Positions 38,007 through 44,008 of a DNA stretch of 44,008 bases are shown here, piece after piece (the first letter of the stretch is position 1; each line of letters starts with the position of its first letter). The stretch is taken from the IMG/VR virus record IMGVR_UViG_3300042691_030650, positions 1 to 44,008 of that record, one strand, 5' to 3'. This DNA is from a virus. Both the position numbers and the translations under genes were made by a program. The notes beneath the pieces are model-generated. The model was given only the letters and a program-made list of their open reading frames with translations, was not told the origin of the DNA and made no database searches.

Positions 38007-38407
38007 GCGGCGAGCCTCCGGATCTCGATGAGGACGTGCGGTTCCCCGTGGGTGCGGGTGCCAGCCCACGCGACGAACTGGCGGTCGTTCTCGATCACGC
38101 CGGCCTTCTGCAACGCGTCCCACACGCCGGACTGGACGTTGTCACCGTCCGGGGAGCCCACCGCCAGCGGGTCGTTTTCCAGTACTTGGTGGACCGTGAT
38201 GTGCAGCGGTCCGGACAAGGCGGGGACCTGGTACTGCGCAAACTGGCGGGCCAGCACCGGCACCACCCGGTCGTACCAGCTGGTGATGGCCTTGCCTGGG
38301 CGCACCACGGGCACCAGCCGCCCGCCTTTCCCCCGGGCGAGCGTGGCGGCCTGGTGGTTCTTGGCGCTGACCGGCTGGCCGGGGCAGACTAGGCGGATGG
38401 TCAGCAT
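38003..38407 (-). CDS. rusA: RusA-family Holliday-junction resolvase
   Basis: 134 residues. SAKNHQAATLARGKGGRLVPVVRPGKAITSWYDRV and PDGDNVQSGVWDALQKAGVIENDRQFVAWAGTR hold the RusA fold with acidic residues D87, D89, D97 and D108 in place of the active-site aspartates. Cuts Holliday junctions and branched DNA before packaging. Follows the non-coding island; the ribosome site is weak. Confidence 0.88.
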   Translation of the reverse strand: MLTIRLVCPGQPVSAKNHQAATLARGKGGRLVPVVRPGKAITSWYDRVVPVLARQFAQYQVPALSGPLHITVHQVLENDPLAVGSPDGDNVQSGVWDALQKAGVIENDRQFVAWAGTRTHGEPHVLIEIRRLAA

Positions 38408-38562
38408 GGGGTGCCCGCCTGAATTTCGCGAATTATGGCAATTTCGCCGTGTTTTTCGGGGGGTCCTTTTACCCCCTTCCTACGCGTACGCGCGTACGCA
38501 GTAGATAGAAAGAGAGAGAGAGAAGTGTTGTTATAATTCGCAGAATACTGGTACGTAAGCAC
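38408..38562 (-). promoter_or_regulatory. AT-richer non-coding island, candidate replication origin/regulatory region
   Basis: 155 bp between primase and RusA genes, far richer in A/T than the rest. It contains tandem GCGTACGC (38484-38499) inside a near-palindrome CTAC..GTAG (38480-38504), and a purine tract of repeated GA (38509-38525). There is a GGGGG/CCCCC hairpin (38459-38476), palindrome TTCGCGAA (38425-38432) and CGAATTATGGCAA at 38429-38441. That 13-mer recurs inverted at 38589-38601 inside the primase 3' end, with a partial copy at 38531-38540. TATAAC on the minus strand (38530-38535) could be a -10, but no good -35 was found. Confidence 0.5.
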
Positions 38563-40881
38563 TTAGGCCGCCTCCTCGGTTGACGCATTTGCCATAATTC
38601 GGAGCGCGCGAGCGGGCCGCCCGGCGCCATGGTGGGGGCGCATTGCCCATTCCGCGTGCCCGCTTTCCAGGGCCCACGTGATCACCTCGTCGCGGTCACG
38701 GCGGGCGACCCCGCTAAACAGCGCACTCCGGCGGATCTCGCGGTCCGTGATCCCGCGGTCGCCAGCGGCCCTGACGGCCGCCAGGAACGACTTTCGGAGC
38801 AGGGCGAGGGGTGAGTCCGCCATGCGGTCTTGGACGGCCGGGATGAGGCGGGCGAGCAAAGAGCGGGCGACGTCCACACCCCATGCCGCGTGGGACGCCG
38901 TCACCCGGTGGGCCGTGGGGTCCTCGGCCAGTGCCGCGATCAGGGCGAGGCGCATGGCCTGTTCCGCGGCGCGCATGGGGAGTTCGCCCAGGAGTTCGGT
39001 CTCGAGGGCGTCCGCCTGCTGGTTGCAGTCGCGGCGCCACGCCACGAAGAGGGTGTGGGCGTCGGGCGTCAGGGTCAGACGCCGCGGGTCAGGCAGGAGG
39101 TCGGTCCGGGTAAGCAGGTCCATGTCGCCGCGGGGCGCGAGGAGTTGCGCGCCCCAGGTGACGACGGGCTCCGGCACCCCTTCGACGGCTGGCAGGACGA
39201 AGTCCCCCCGCTGCACCGCCGGCTCGACGACGAGAAACCGGTTGAGGAACCCCGACGCGACGCGAGCGGACTTGAGCGCGCCGTAGAACATCGCGGGGGT
39301 GGTCAGGCCCAACACGGTCAACCCTGGTCGGTCGACGGACTTGCGCTTGGCCGACTCCAACTGCTTCGGTGACATGGTCAGCGTGGCGTACTGTGGGGAT
39401 TGGGCGCGCCCGTGCAGCCGGCCGTAGAGCTCCATCAGTTGCGTCAGCACCCCGTCCTTCATGGTGGCGCCGTCTGAGGCGCCGGAGGCGCCCGCCAGGA
39501 ACTGGCCGAACTCGTCCAACACCGCGACCTGTTGCGGCGCCTGCAGGAGACCGGAGAACACCGCCGAGTCTGAGGTCCACTTGTTGGGGCCGATGAGGGC
39601 GGGGGCGGCCACGGCGTGCAGGACGTCCTCGATGGTCTTGCGGACGTGCTCCTTGCCGGTGCCCGACTTGCCTACGACGAGGAAGTACAGGCTCGCATAG
39701 TTCCCCGCGTCCGTGGTGTAGCGGCGGGCGGCGAGGACCGACCCCAGCGCCAGCGCCGCGGCCACGCTGTAGCCGCGCACGGGATGCGGCGCGGTGGCGA
39801 GCGACCATTGCGCGATCGATTCCAAGGCGCTGGGCAGGGACGCCTGCAGCGGGTCCGTGGGCGCCGGGACGGCGGCCGGGGTGGTGCGCGGGGGCGGGAG
39901 CAGATGCACCGGTGGTCGGAGCTCGAGCACGGGCAGCGGACGGCCGGCCGCGAGGGCGAGCGCCTCCAGCGGTGGTCGCTGCCACCCGGCCCCCACCGCC
40001 CGGTGGTAGATCGTGGCGGTGGTCAGTCCGTCGGGGCGTCCATGGAACGAGCGCCAGACCCGCTGCGCGTCCTTCTCGTCGTACTTGGAAGAGGTCTGAC
40101 TCCACGCGTCCCACAACCCGAAGCCGGCGTCGTCATCCCCGGTCTGGTGGAGGGCGAGCCCCACTTGGACCCAGGTGTCCCGGTCATCGGACGAGAGCGC
40201 CAGGAGGGCGCTGCGCAGCTCTTCGACCTCGAGAGGGTCGAGGATGGCCGCGGAGCGGCCGGAGGTGGCATCCCGCGGCACCCGCGTCTGCAGCAGCGCC
40301 AGCAGCCACTGCGGGACGGGGGCGATCTCGACGTCGTCGGGGTGGTTGAACGCGTCCCACTCGTAGGTGCGGCCGGAGATGTGCGAGGACGGCGGGGCGA
40401 CGACGTAGCCCTGCTCGCAGCGAACGTCGATGCCGGGGCCGATCGCGTCTGCTCGAGACACGACGTGCAGCCCGTGCGGCACCTGGAAGTACAGATGCCG
40501 GCCGCCGCTCCCGGTCAGCGCTTCCACTGTCTCCGGCGTCTCGCCGTCCGCGTGCACGGTCAGCAGGCGGCGCCACGTGGCAGGCCCGTCGCGCCCGTCG
40601 AACGGCTTGTCGTCGATGTCGAGCACCAGCAGCCCGGACGCGTGCCCCGTGCGGATGCCGATGTTGGCAGTGGGGTGCGCCTTCCACCAGTGCTCGACAT
40701 GCGCGTGGAACGCCGACGCGTTGTTGAGCCCGTTCTGCACCAGCGACCGGAGCGGGTGCTTGCCCGGGCTCTTGCACCCGGGCTCGCCGCACGCACAGGC
40801 GTAGTCCATCGCCGGGTACAGCGGCAGGACGTGCCAGCCCCGGGCCGCGTAGGCGAGGGCGGCGTTCTTCATGTCGCTCAC
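38563..40881 (-). CDS. Bifunctional primase-polymerase/helicase
   Basis: 772 residues. Prim-pol domain (1-200): N-terminal ARGWHVLPLYP, cysteine/histidine cluster CACGEPGCKSPGKHP (28-42), catalytic LDIDD (D88, D90) and GGRHLYF (H129), then GIDVR (D152). A PriCT-like linker spans about 225-300. Helicase: Walker A GKSGTGKE (404-411), Walker B VAVLDEFG (452-459). Primes and unwinds at the phage fork; no separate DNA polymerase was seen. GTG 40881 overlaps the previous stop (GTGA), with GGAGG five bases before it; ATG 40872 is possible. Confidence 0.92.
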   Translation of the reverse strand: MSDMKNAALAYAARGWHVLPLYPAMDYACACGEPGCKSPGKHPLRSLVQNGLNNASAFHAHVEHWWKAHPTANIGIRTGHASGLLVLDIDDKPFDGRDGPATWRRLLTVHADGETPETVEALTGSGGRHLYFQVPHGLHVVSRADAIGPGIDVRCEQGYVVAPPSSHISGRTYEWDAFNHPDDVEIAPVPQWLLALLQTRVPRDATSGRSAAILDPLEVEELRSALLALSSDDRDTWVQVGLALHQTGDDDAGFGLWDAWSQTSSKYDEKDAQRVWRSFHGRPDGLTTATIYHRAVGAGWQRPPLEALALAAGRPLPVLELRPPVHLLPPPRTTPAAVPAPTDPLQASLPSALESIAQWSLATAPHPVRGYSVAAALALGSVLAARRYTTDAGNYASLYFLVVGKSGTGKEHVRKTIEDVLHAVAAPALIGPNKWTSDSAVFSGLLQAPQQVAVLDEFGQFLAGASGASDGATMKDGVLTQLMELYGRLHGRAQSPQYATLTMSPKQLESAKRKSVDRPGLTVLGLTTPAMFYGALKSARVASGFLNRFLVVEPAVQRGDFVLPAVEGVPEPVVTWGAQLLAPRGDMDLLTRTDLLPDPRRLTLTPDAHTLFVAWRRDCNQQADALETELLGELPMRAAEQAMRLALIAALAEDPTAHRVTASHAAWGVDVARSLLARLIPAVQDRMADSPLALLRKSFLAAVRAAGDRGITDREIRRSALFSGVARRDRDEVITWALESGHAEWAMRPHHGAGRPARALRIMANASTEEAA

Positions 40882-41309
40882 CGCGGCCTCCACTGCACGG
40901 CGTTGCCGGCGGCTTTCCAGAGACGGGCCCAGGAGGGTAGCAGCGCGGGGAGGTTGCTCCTGGCGTGGTGCGGCCGTGCGATCTCTCTCCACTCCGAGAC
41001 CACCGGCGACACGCCGAGGACGGCCGGGCGAATTTCGTAGGCGCCGTCCATCATCGACCACGCGGTGTGGTCGTGGAACTGCTCAAGGGCGGTGTACGGC
41101 TTCACTTCGGCGTAGAGCGAGACGCGCGTGTTGGTGATCTCACTCGAGACATGCACCAGAAAATCCGGCGCCCAGCCGGCCAACTCCACGGGCTCGTAGT
41201 CCCACGACCACTGACACAAGTCGAAGAAGGCCGCCCAGCGGGCTTCGAGGCGCGAGCGGAAGCGCACGCCGGCGTAGGTGGTGGGGTGGGGGGTGTGGGT
41301 GTATTTCAT
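40878..41309 (-). CDS. PD-(D/E)XK-type nuclease, 143 aa
   Basis: GVRFRSRLEARWAAFFDLCQWSWDYEPVELAGWAPDFLVHV, then VSLYAEVKPY, gives the nuclease core E22, D49 and E68-x-K70 as in phage restriction-like or junction nucleases. Probably trims or resolves replication and recombination intermediates together with primase and helicase. ATGA and GTGA overlaps on either side show it is part of the replication operon. Confidence 0.78.
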   Translation of the reverse strand: MKYTHTPHPTTYAGVRFRSRLEARWAAFFDLCQWSWDYEPVELAGWAPDFLVHVSSEITNTRVSLYAEVKPYTALEQFHDHTAWSMMDGAYEIRPAVLGVSPVVSEWREIARPHHARSNLPALLPSWARLWKAAGNAVQWRPR

Positions 41310-41713
41310 GCGGCGGCCTTCTGCGCGTCCATCTCTGCCAACTCGTCAAGGGTGTACCACACACACACACCCCCTTCGAACGCAACGCCACATGAGTGCG
41401 CACACTTTCGCACTTCTTCTGCTGCGTAGCCTTGTTCCGCCGCGAGTGTGAACACTTCGGTCTCAGGCATGGCCTCTTCTTCTGGCCAGAGGCACATAAT
41501 CCACTCCGTGATCTCGTCCTGTCTGAGTTGTTGGGACAACTCATTATTGGCCGCATTGTCGTTGCACTGATCTCGCATCCATGCATCGAAATGCACGGAT
41601 TCCAAATAGCGGACTCTGGCTTGTGCGTGCGCCAGCATCACGCGAAGCGCAGCACAATTCTCGCACACCGGCCGGCCAGCCCACGGCGGTGTCATCTTGG
41701 CGATGTCACTCAA
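41306..41713 (-). CDS. Unknown Cys-containing protein, 135 aa, lower GC
   Basis: MSDIAKMTPPWAGRPVCENC starts with a CENC pair. A helical middle (LRVMLAHAQARVRYLESVHFDAWMRD) and a region ending CAHSCGVAFEGGVCVWYTLDELAE with further cysteines follow, possibly a zinc-binding protein. Base composition is visibly less GC-rich than both neighbours and codon use differs, a sign of recent arrival. ATGA overlaps at both ends show it is still read in the operon. No family recognised. Confidence 0.7.
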   Translation of the reverse strand: MSDIAKMTPPWAGRPVCENCAALRVMLAHAQARVRYLESVHFDAWMRDQCNDNAANNELSQQLRQDEITEWIMCLWPEEEAMPETEVFTLAAEQGYAAEEVRKCAHSCGVAFEGGVCVWYTLDELAEMDAQKAAA

Positions 41714-43503
41714 AACGGCAACTCCTCAAGCGCGTCGGCGTCGGCGAACGCGTCGCAGCCAATCAGCCGCACGTCGTCCGGTGGGGTGGTCTGGTATTTG
41801 GTGCACGTGGTCAGGAGGTCATCCCAGTGCGCACAGAAGAAGCAGGGGCCGTTGGTGCGGGCTGGGGCAGCGGTGACAGCAGCGTGGTGAAATTTTCTAT
41901 TCACCACCCGCTCGAACTTGCCGTCAGGCTCGAGCGCGATAGCGACGGGCTGCTCCAAGGCGGAGGATCTTTCCAACGCCTCCTCGATGGTGGCCGGGAA
42001 CGCTCCGCCGAGGTGATCTGCCCACCAGGTGATCGCCTTCTCTTTTGCGAACCCGTCATGCTCAATGCACACCCACTCCGACGCGACCCGCTGAAAGTGG
42101 TACTTGTAGTCGACGCGGAGGGTGGCCTTTTTCGCGGGGTCTTTGGGCTCGTGGCGGCTGTATTCCACGCTCGTCACGTCCCACCACTTCGGCGGGAGCT
42201 TCTCGCGTGACATCACTGGCGCCAGCAGCGCCTGGGGCGCGAGCTGCGGCGCTTGCGGCGGGGGGAACGCGAACTGGCACCGCGGGCAGACGCGGGTCGC
42301 GGTGCCGACGATCTCGCGACACGAGGGGCATTCCTTGGCAGGGGCGGGGCCTTCGCCCTTCTTCTTCGGGTCCTTGACGCGGATGGCGTCGACGGGGCCG
42401 TGGCGGAGGCAGTTGCCGGCGAAGTCCAAAACGAGACAGTCCGCTTTCCCGGGCGCCGTGCGAAACCCCCTCCCCAACATCTGGACGTGCAGGCCGGTGC
42501 TGGCCGTGGGGCGGCAGAGCGCGAGCAGGTCGATGGACGGCTCGTCGTAGCCCGTGGTCAAGCAATCGCAGTTGGTCAGCGCCCGGAGCGTCCCGTTGCG
42601 CAGCGCCGCCAGGCGGGCGGTGCGGTCGGCAGTATTGAGCCCGCCGTGCACCGCGGCGGCCGGGAATCCGGCCTCGGACAGCGCCTCGGCCATGTGCTCC
42701 GCGTGCTGGACCCCAGCACAGAAGACGAGCCACTTGGCGCGCGCCGCCCCGAGCTCCGCCAGTTCGGCGACGACGGCTTTCGTCGTCTCCGGGTCATCCA
42801 CCGCCGACTGCAGCGCGGCCTCGACGTACTCGCCCCCGCGCATGGCGACGCCGGTGACATCGTACCGGGCGAGCGTGGCCTTGCTGATCAGCGGCGCGAG
42901 AAAGCCGCCGTCGAGTAGCGTGCCGATGGTGATCTCGTACGCCACGTCATGGAAGAACCGCCCTTCGCCCTGGTCAAGCCGCCCCGAGTCGAGGCGGAAC
43001 GGCGTGGCCGTCAGGCCGATCACGCGGACGTTGGGGTTCCGCGTGCGCTGCGCGTCGAGGAACTTCCGGTAGCTGGTGTCGTCGTTTCGCGGCACCAGGT
43101 GGCACTCGTCGATCAGCACGAGGTCGAAGGGGCCGTAGGCAAAGGCGTTTCTTGCCAACGTTTGGATCGAGCCGACTGTGGCGCGGGTGGTGGTGTCCTT
43201 GCGTCCGAGCTGGCCGGAAATGATGCCACAGTCCAGCGCCTTGAGCCCGCCGTGCTGCAGCGCCTTCCAGTTCTGCTCGATCAGTTCCTTGCGGTGGGCG
43301 ATGACCAGCACGCGCGCGCCCCCGTCGACGGCTTCGGCCGCGATCGTCCCCATAATGAGGGACTTGCCGCCGCCGGTGGGCACGACCAAGAGGCAGTGCC
43401 CCTCGTTGGCGCCGTGCCACGCGTACGCGGCGGTGATGGCGGCGCGCTGGTAGGGGCGGAGGGCGAGGCGGGGGCGCGTGGTGGTTTCAAGGTCGACGGT
43501 CAT
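41710..43503 (-). CDS. SF2 DNA helicase (DECH box) with C-terminal zinc ribbons
   Basis: 597 residues. Motif I VPTGGGKS (41-48), Ia VIAHRKELIEQN, II IDECH (131-135), III LTATPFR (164-170), later motif VI QMLGRGFR. After the helicase core are CPSC ... CPRC and CFFC ... C zinc sites. Resembles phage DEAD/DEAH helicases of the Rad3/UvrB-like SF2 group that help replication or recombination. GGAGG before ATG 43503. Confidence 0.9.
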   Translation of the reverse strand: MTVDLETTTRPRLALRPYQRAAITAAYAWHGANEGHCLLVVPTGGGKSLIMGTIAAEAVDGGARVLVIAHRKELIEQNWKALQHGGLKALDCGIISGQLGRKDTTTRATVGSIQTLARNAFAYGPFDLVLIDECHLVPRNDDTSYRKFLDAQRTRNPNVRVIGLTATPFRLDSGRLDQGEGRFFHDVAYEITIGTLLDGGFLAPLISKATLARYDVTGVAMRGGEYVEAALQSAVDDPETTKAVVAELAELGAARAKWLVFCAGVQHAEHMAEALSEAGFPAAAVHGGLNTADRTARLAALRNGTLRALTNCDCLTTGYDEPSIDLLALCRPTASTGLHVQMLGRGFRTAPGKADCLVLDFAGNCLRHGPVDAIRVKDPKKKGEGPAPAKECPSCREIVGTATRVCPRCQFAFPPPQAPQLAPQALLAPVMSREKLPPKWWDVTSVEYSRHEPKDPAKKATLRVDYKYHFQRVASEWVCIEHDGFAKEKAITWWADHLGGAFPATIEEALERSSALEQPVAIALEPDGKFERVVNRKFHHAAVTAAPARTNGPCFFCAHWDDLLTTCTKYQTTPPDDVRLIGCDAFADADALEELPF

Positions 43504-43631
43504 GCGGCGTTCCTCCGGCGGAGCGCGGTGTACAGATCCCCCACGCCACTGACCAGCAGGCCGAGGCCGCTGACCATCATCCCGGCAGACAGCAGCCACG
43601 TGGTTGGCTCGAGTTCGGTGGAGCATGTCAT
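43500..43631 (-). CDS. Membrane micro-protein, 43 aa
   Basis: MTCSTELEPTTWLLSAGMMV, then SGLGLLVSGVGDLYTALRRRNAA: one membrane helix (about residues 11-31) with a basic inside tail, the usual positive-inside orientation. ATGA overlap with the upstream gene and with the helicase start; also carries the helicase ribosome site within its last codons. No family. Confidence 0.55.
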   Translation of the reverse strand: MTCSTELEPTTWLLSAGMMVSGLGLLVSGVGDLYTALRRRNAA

Positions 43632-43930
43632 GCGGCCTGCTCTCCTTGCGCCACCCGCGCGAGCGCGGCGGCGAGTTTCCGGTTATCGTCTTGCAGCGCG
43701 GTGATTTGGGCCACGAGCGCCAGCTTTTCTTTCGGCTGGATGCCGATGCGGTCCACGGCCTCACACGCCGCGCGCTCCACCTTGCGCGACGCGGACGCGA
43801 GTCGGTCGGCGTCCGTCTTCATGTCCCACTCGCCCGCGATGATCGCGCGTTCGAGCAGGTCCAGGGCGTTGCAGCAGGCGCGCAGATCTTCGCGCATGAG
43901 GCGTAGGTCGCGGGGGAGGGTGGGGGTCAT
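43628..43930 (-). CDS. Small helical protein, 100 aa
   Basis: MTPTLPRDLRLMREDLRACC, then NALDLLERAIIAGEWDMKTDADRLASASRKVERAACEAVDRIG and a leucine-zipper-like end (LALVAQITALQDDNRKLAAALARV). Probably an all-helical dimer. GGGGAG before ATG 43930; ATGA overlaps on both sides. Role unknown; start of the replication operon as seen in this window. Confidence 0.65.
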   Translation of the reverse strand: MTPTLPRDLRLMREDLRACCNALDLLERAIIAGEWDMKTDADRLASASRKVERAACEAVDRIGIQPKEKLALVAQITALQDDNRKLAAALARVAQGEQAA

Positions 43931-44008
43931 TCGCTCTGCTCCCCCCTGCCCGTGGCACGCCCAACGGCGCACATCGCGCGCACAAGGTCTTGCGCGGACG
44001 CCTGAAGC
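43927..44008 (-). CDS. C-terminal fragment, probably of the same family as the 1-345 gene
   Basis: The frame reads LQASAQDLVRAMCAVGRATG then RGEQSE and stop, overlapping the next ATG as ATGA, so it is a real gene end cut by the window edge. From memory, proteins of the family seen at 1-345 end in a helix of this kind (LQ.SA..L..RM). If so, one gene spans both window ends. Direct joining of the two ends would put the pieces out of frame, so some sequence would be missing. Confidence 0.55.
   Translation of the reverse strand, partial: LQASAQDLVRAMCAVGRATGRGEQSE

Noticed and set aside
38532-38537. Plus-strand TATAAT as a rightward promoter
   Set aside because: No acceptable -35 lies 16-18 bp upstream and no plus-strand gene follows.

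Overview
The window is almost certainly a near-complete genome, or most of one, of a temperate tailed dsDNA phage with a long non-contractile tail (siphovirus type, Caudoviricetes) infecting a high-G+C bacterium. Base composition is strongly GC-rich. Genes are packed head to tail, with many ATGA, GTGA and TGATG start/stop overlaps. The set is terminase, portal, coat, tape measure, lysis, integrase, repressor and replication genes. No ribosomal, metabolic or other host gene is visible. The host cannot be named. The only host-derived DNA is the 3' half of a tRNA-Lys(UUU) beside the integrase, which is the attachment site.

Layout in map order. 1-1398: small genes on the minus strand, the first cut by the window edge. 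1518-1559: attP, followed by integrase and an excisionase-like gene (1571-2823). 2823-7245 (minus): a recombination and early module with a DUF669 protein, a RecA-like NTPase and a Gp157-like protein. It also holds a block of small paralogous genes (4750-6937) separated by three copies of a two-hairpin element. 7249-7334: a divergent control region with a sigma70-like leftward promoter and a 17-bp palindromic operator, facing a plus-strand XRE repressor (7335-7757). 8002-8949: a plus-strand three-gene operon (two membrane proteins, one zinc-ribbon/helical-repeat protein). 9125-9733 (minus): a second HTH regulator with its own promoter, operator and intrinsic terminator.

9836-37633 is the minus-strand structural block, transcribed from high to low coordinates. 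The order is terminase small and large subunits, portal, SPP1 gp7-like head protein, scaffold, P22-like coat, head-tail connectors, major tail protein, tail-assembly chaperones joined by a -1 frameshift, tape measure, hub and distal tail proteins, lysis cassette (16183-17919), and fibre/appendage genes. 37623-44008 (minus) holds replication genes: a wHTH protein, RusA resolvase, a 155-bp AT-richer non-coding island, primase-polymerase/helicase, a PD-(D/E)XK nuclease, an unknown lower-GC gene, a DECH helicase and small proteins.

How it fits together. The right edge ends in what looks like the C-terminal tail of the family whose N-terminus is cut at the left edge. The molecule is therefore probably circular, or circularly permuted, with a short missing piece. 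In that reading one leftward early operon starts at about 7290, runs through recombination and integration genes, crosses the map ends and continues through replication into the late genes. The two plus-strand blocks and the 9.1-9.8 kb regulator form the lysogeny/regulatory island. The least explained parts are the duplicated gene and hairpin block at 4.75-7.0 kb, the nested repeats of the 10505-11566 protein, and the non-coding island at 38.4-38.56 kb.
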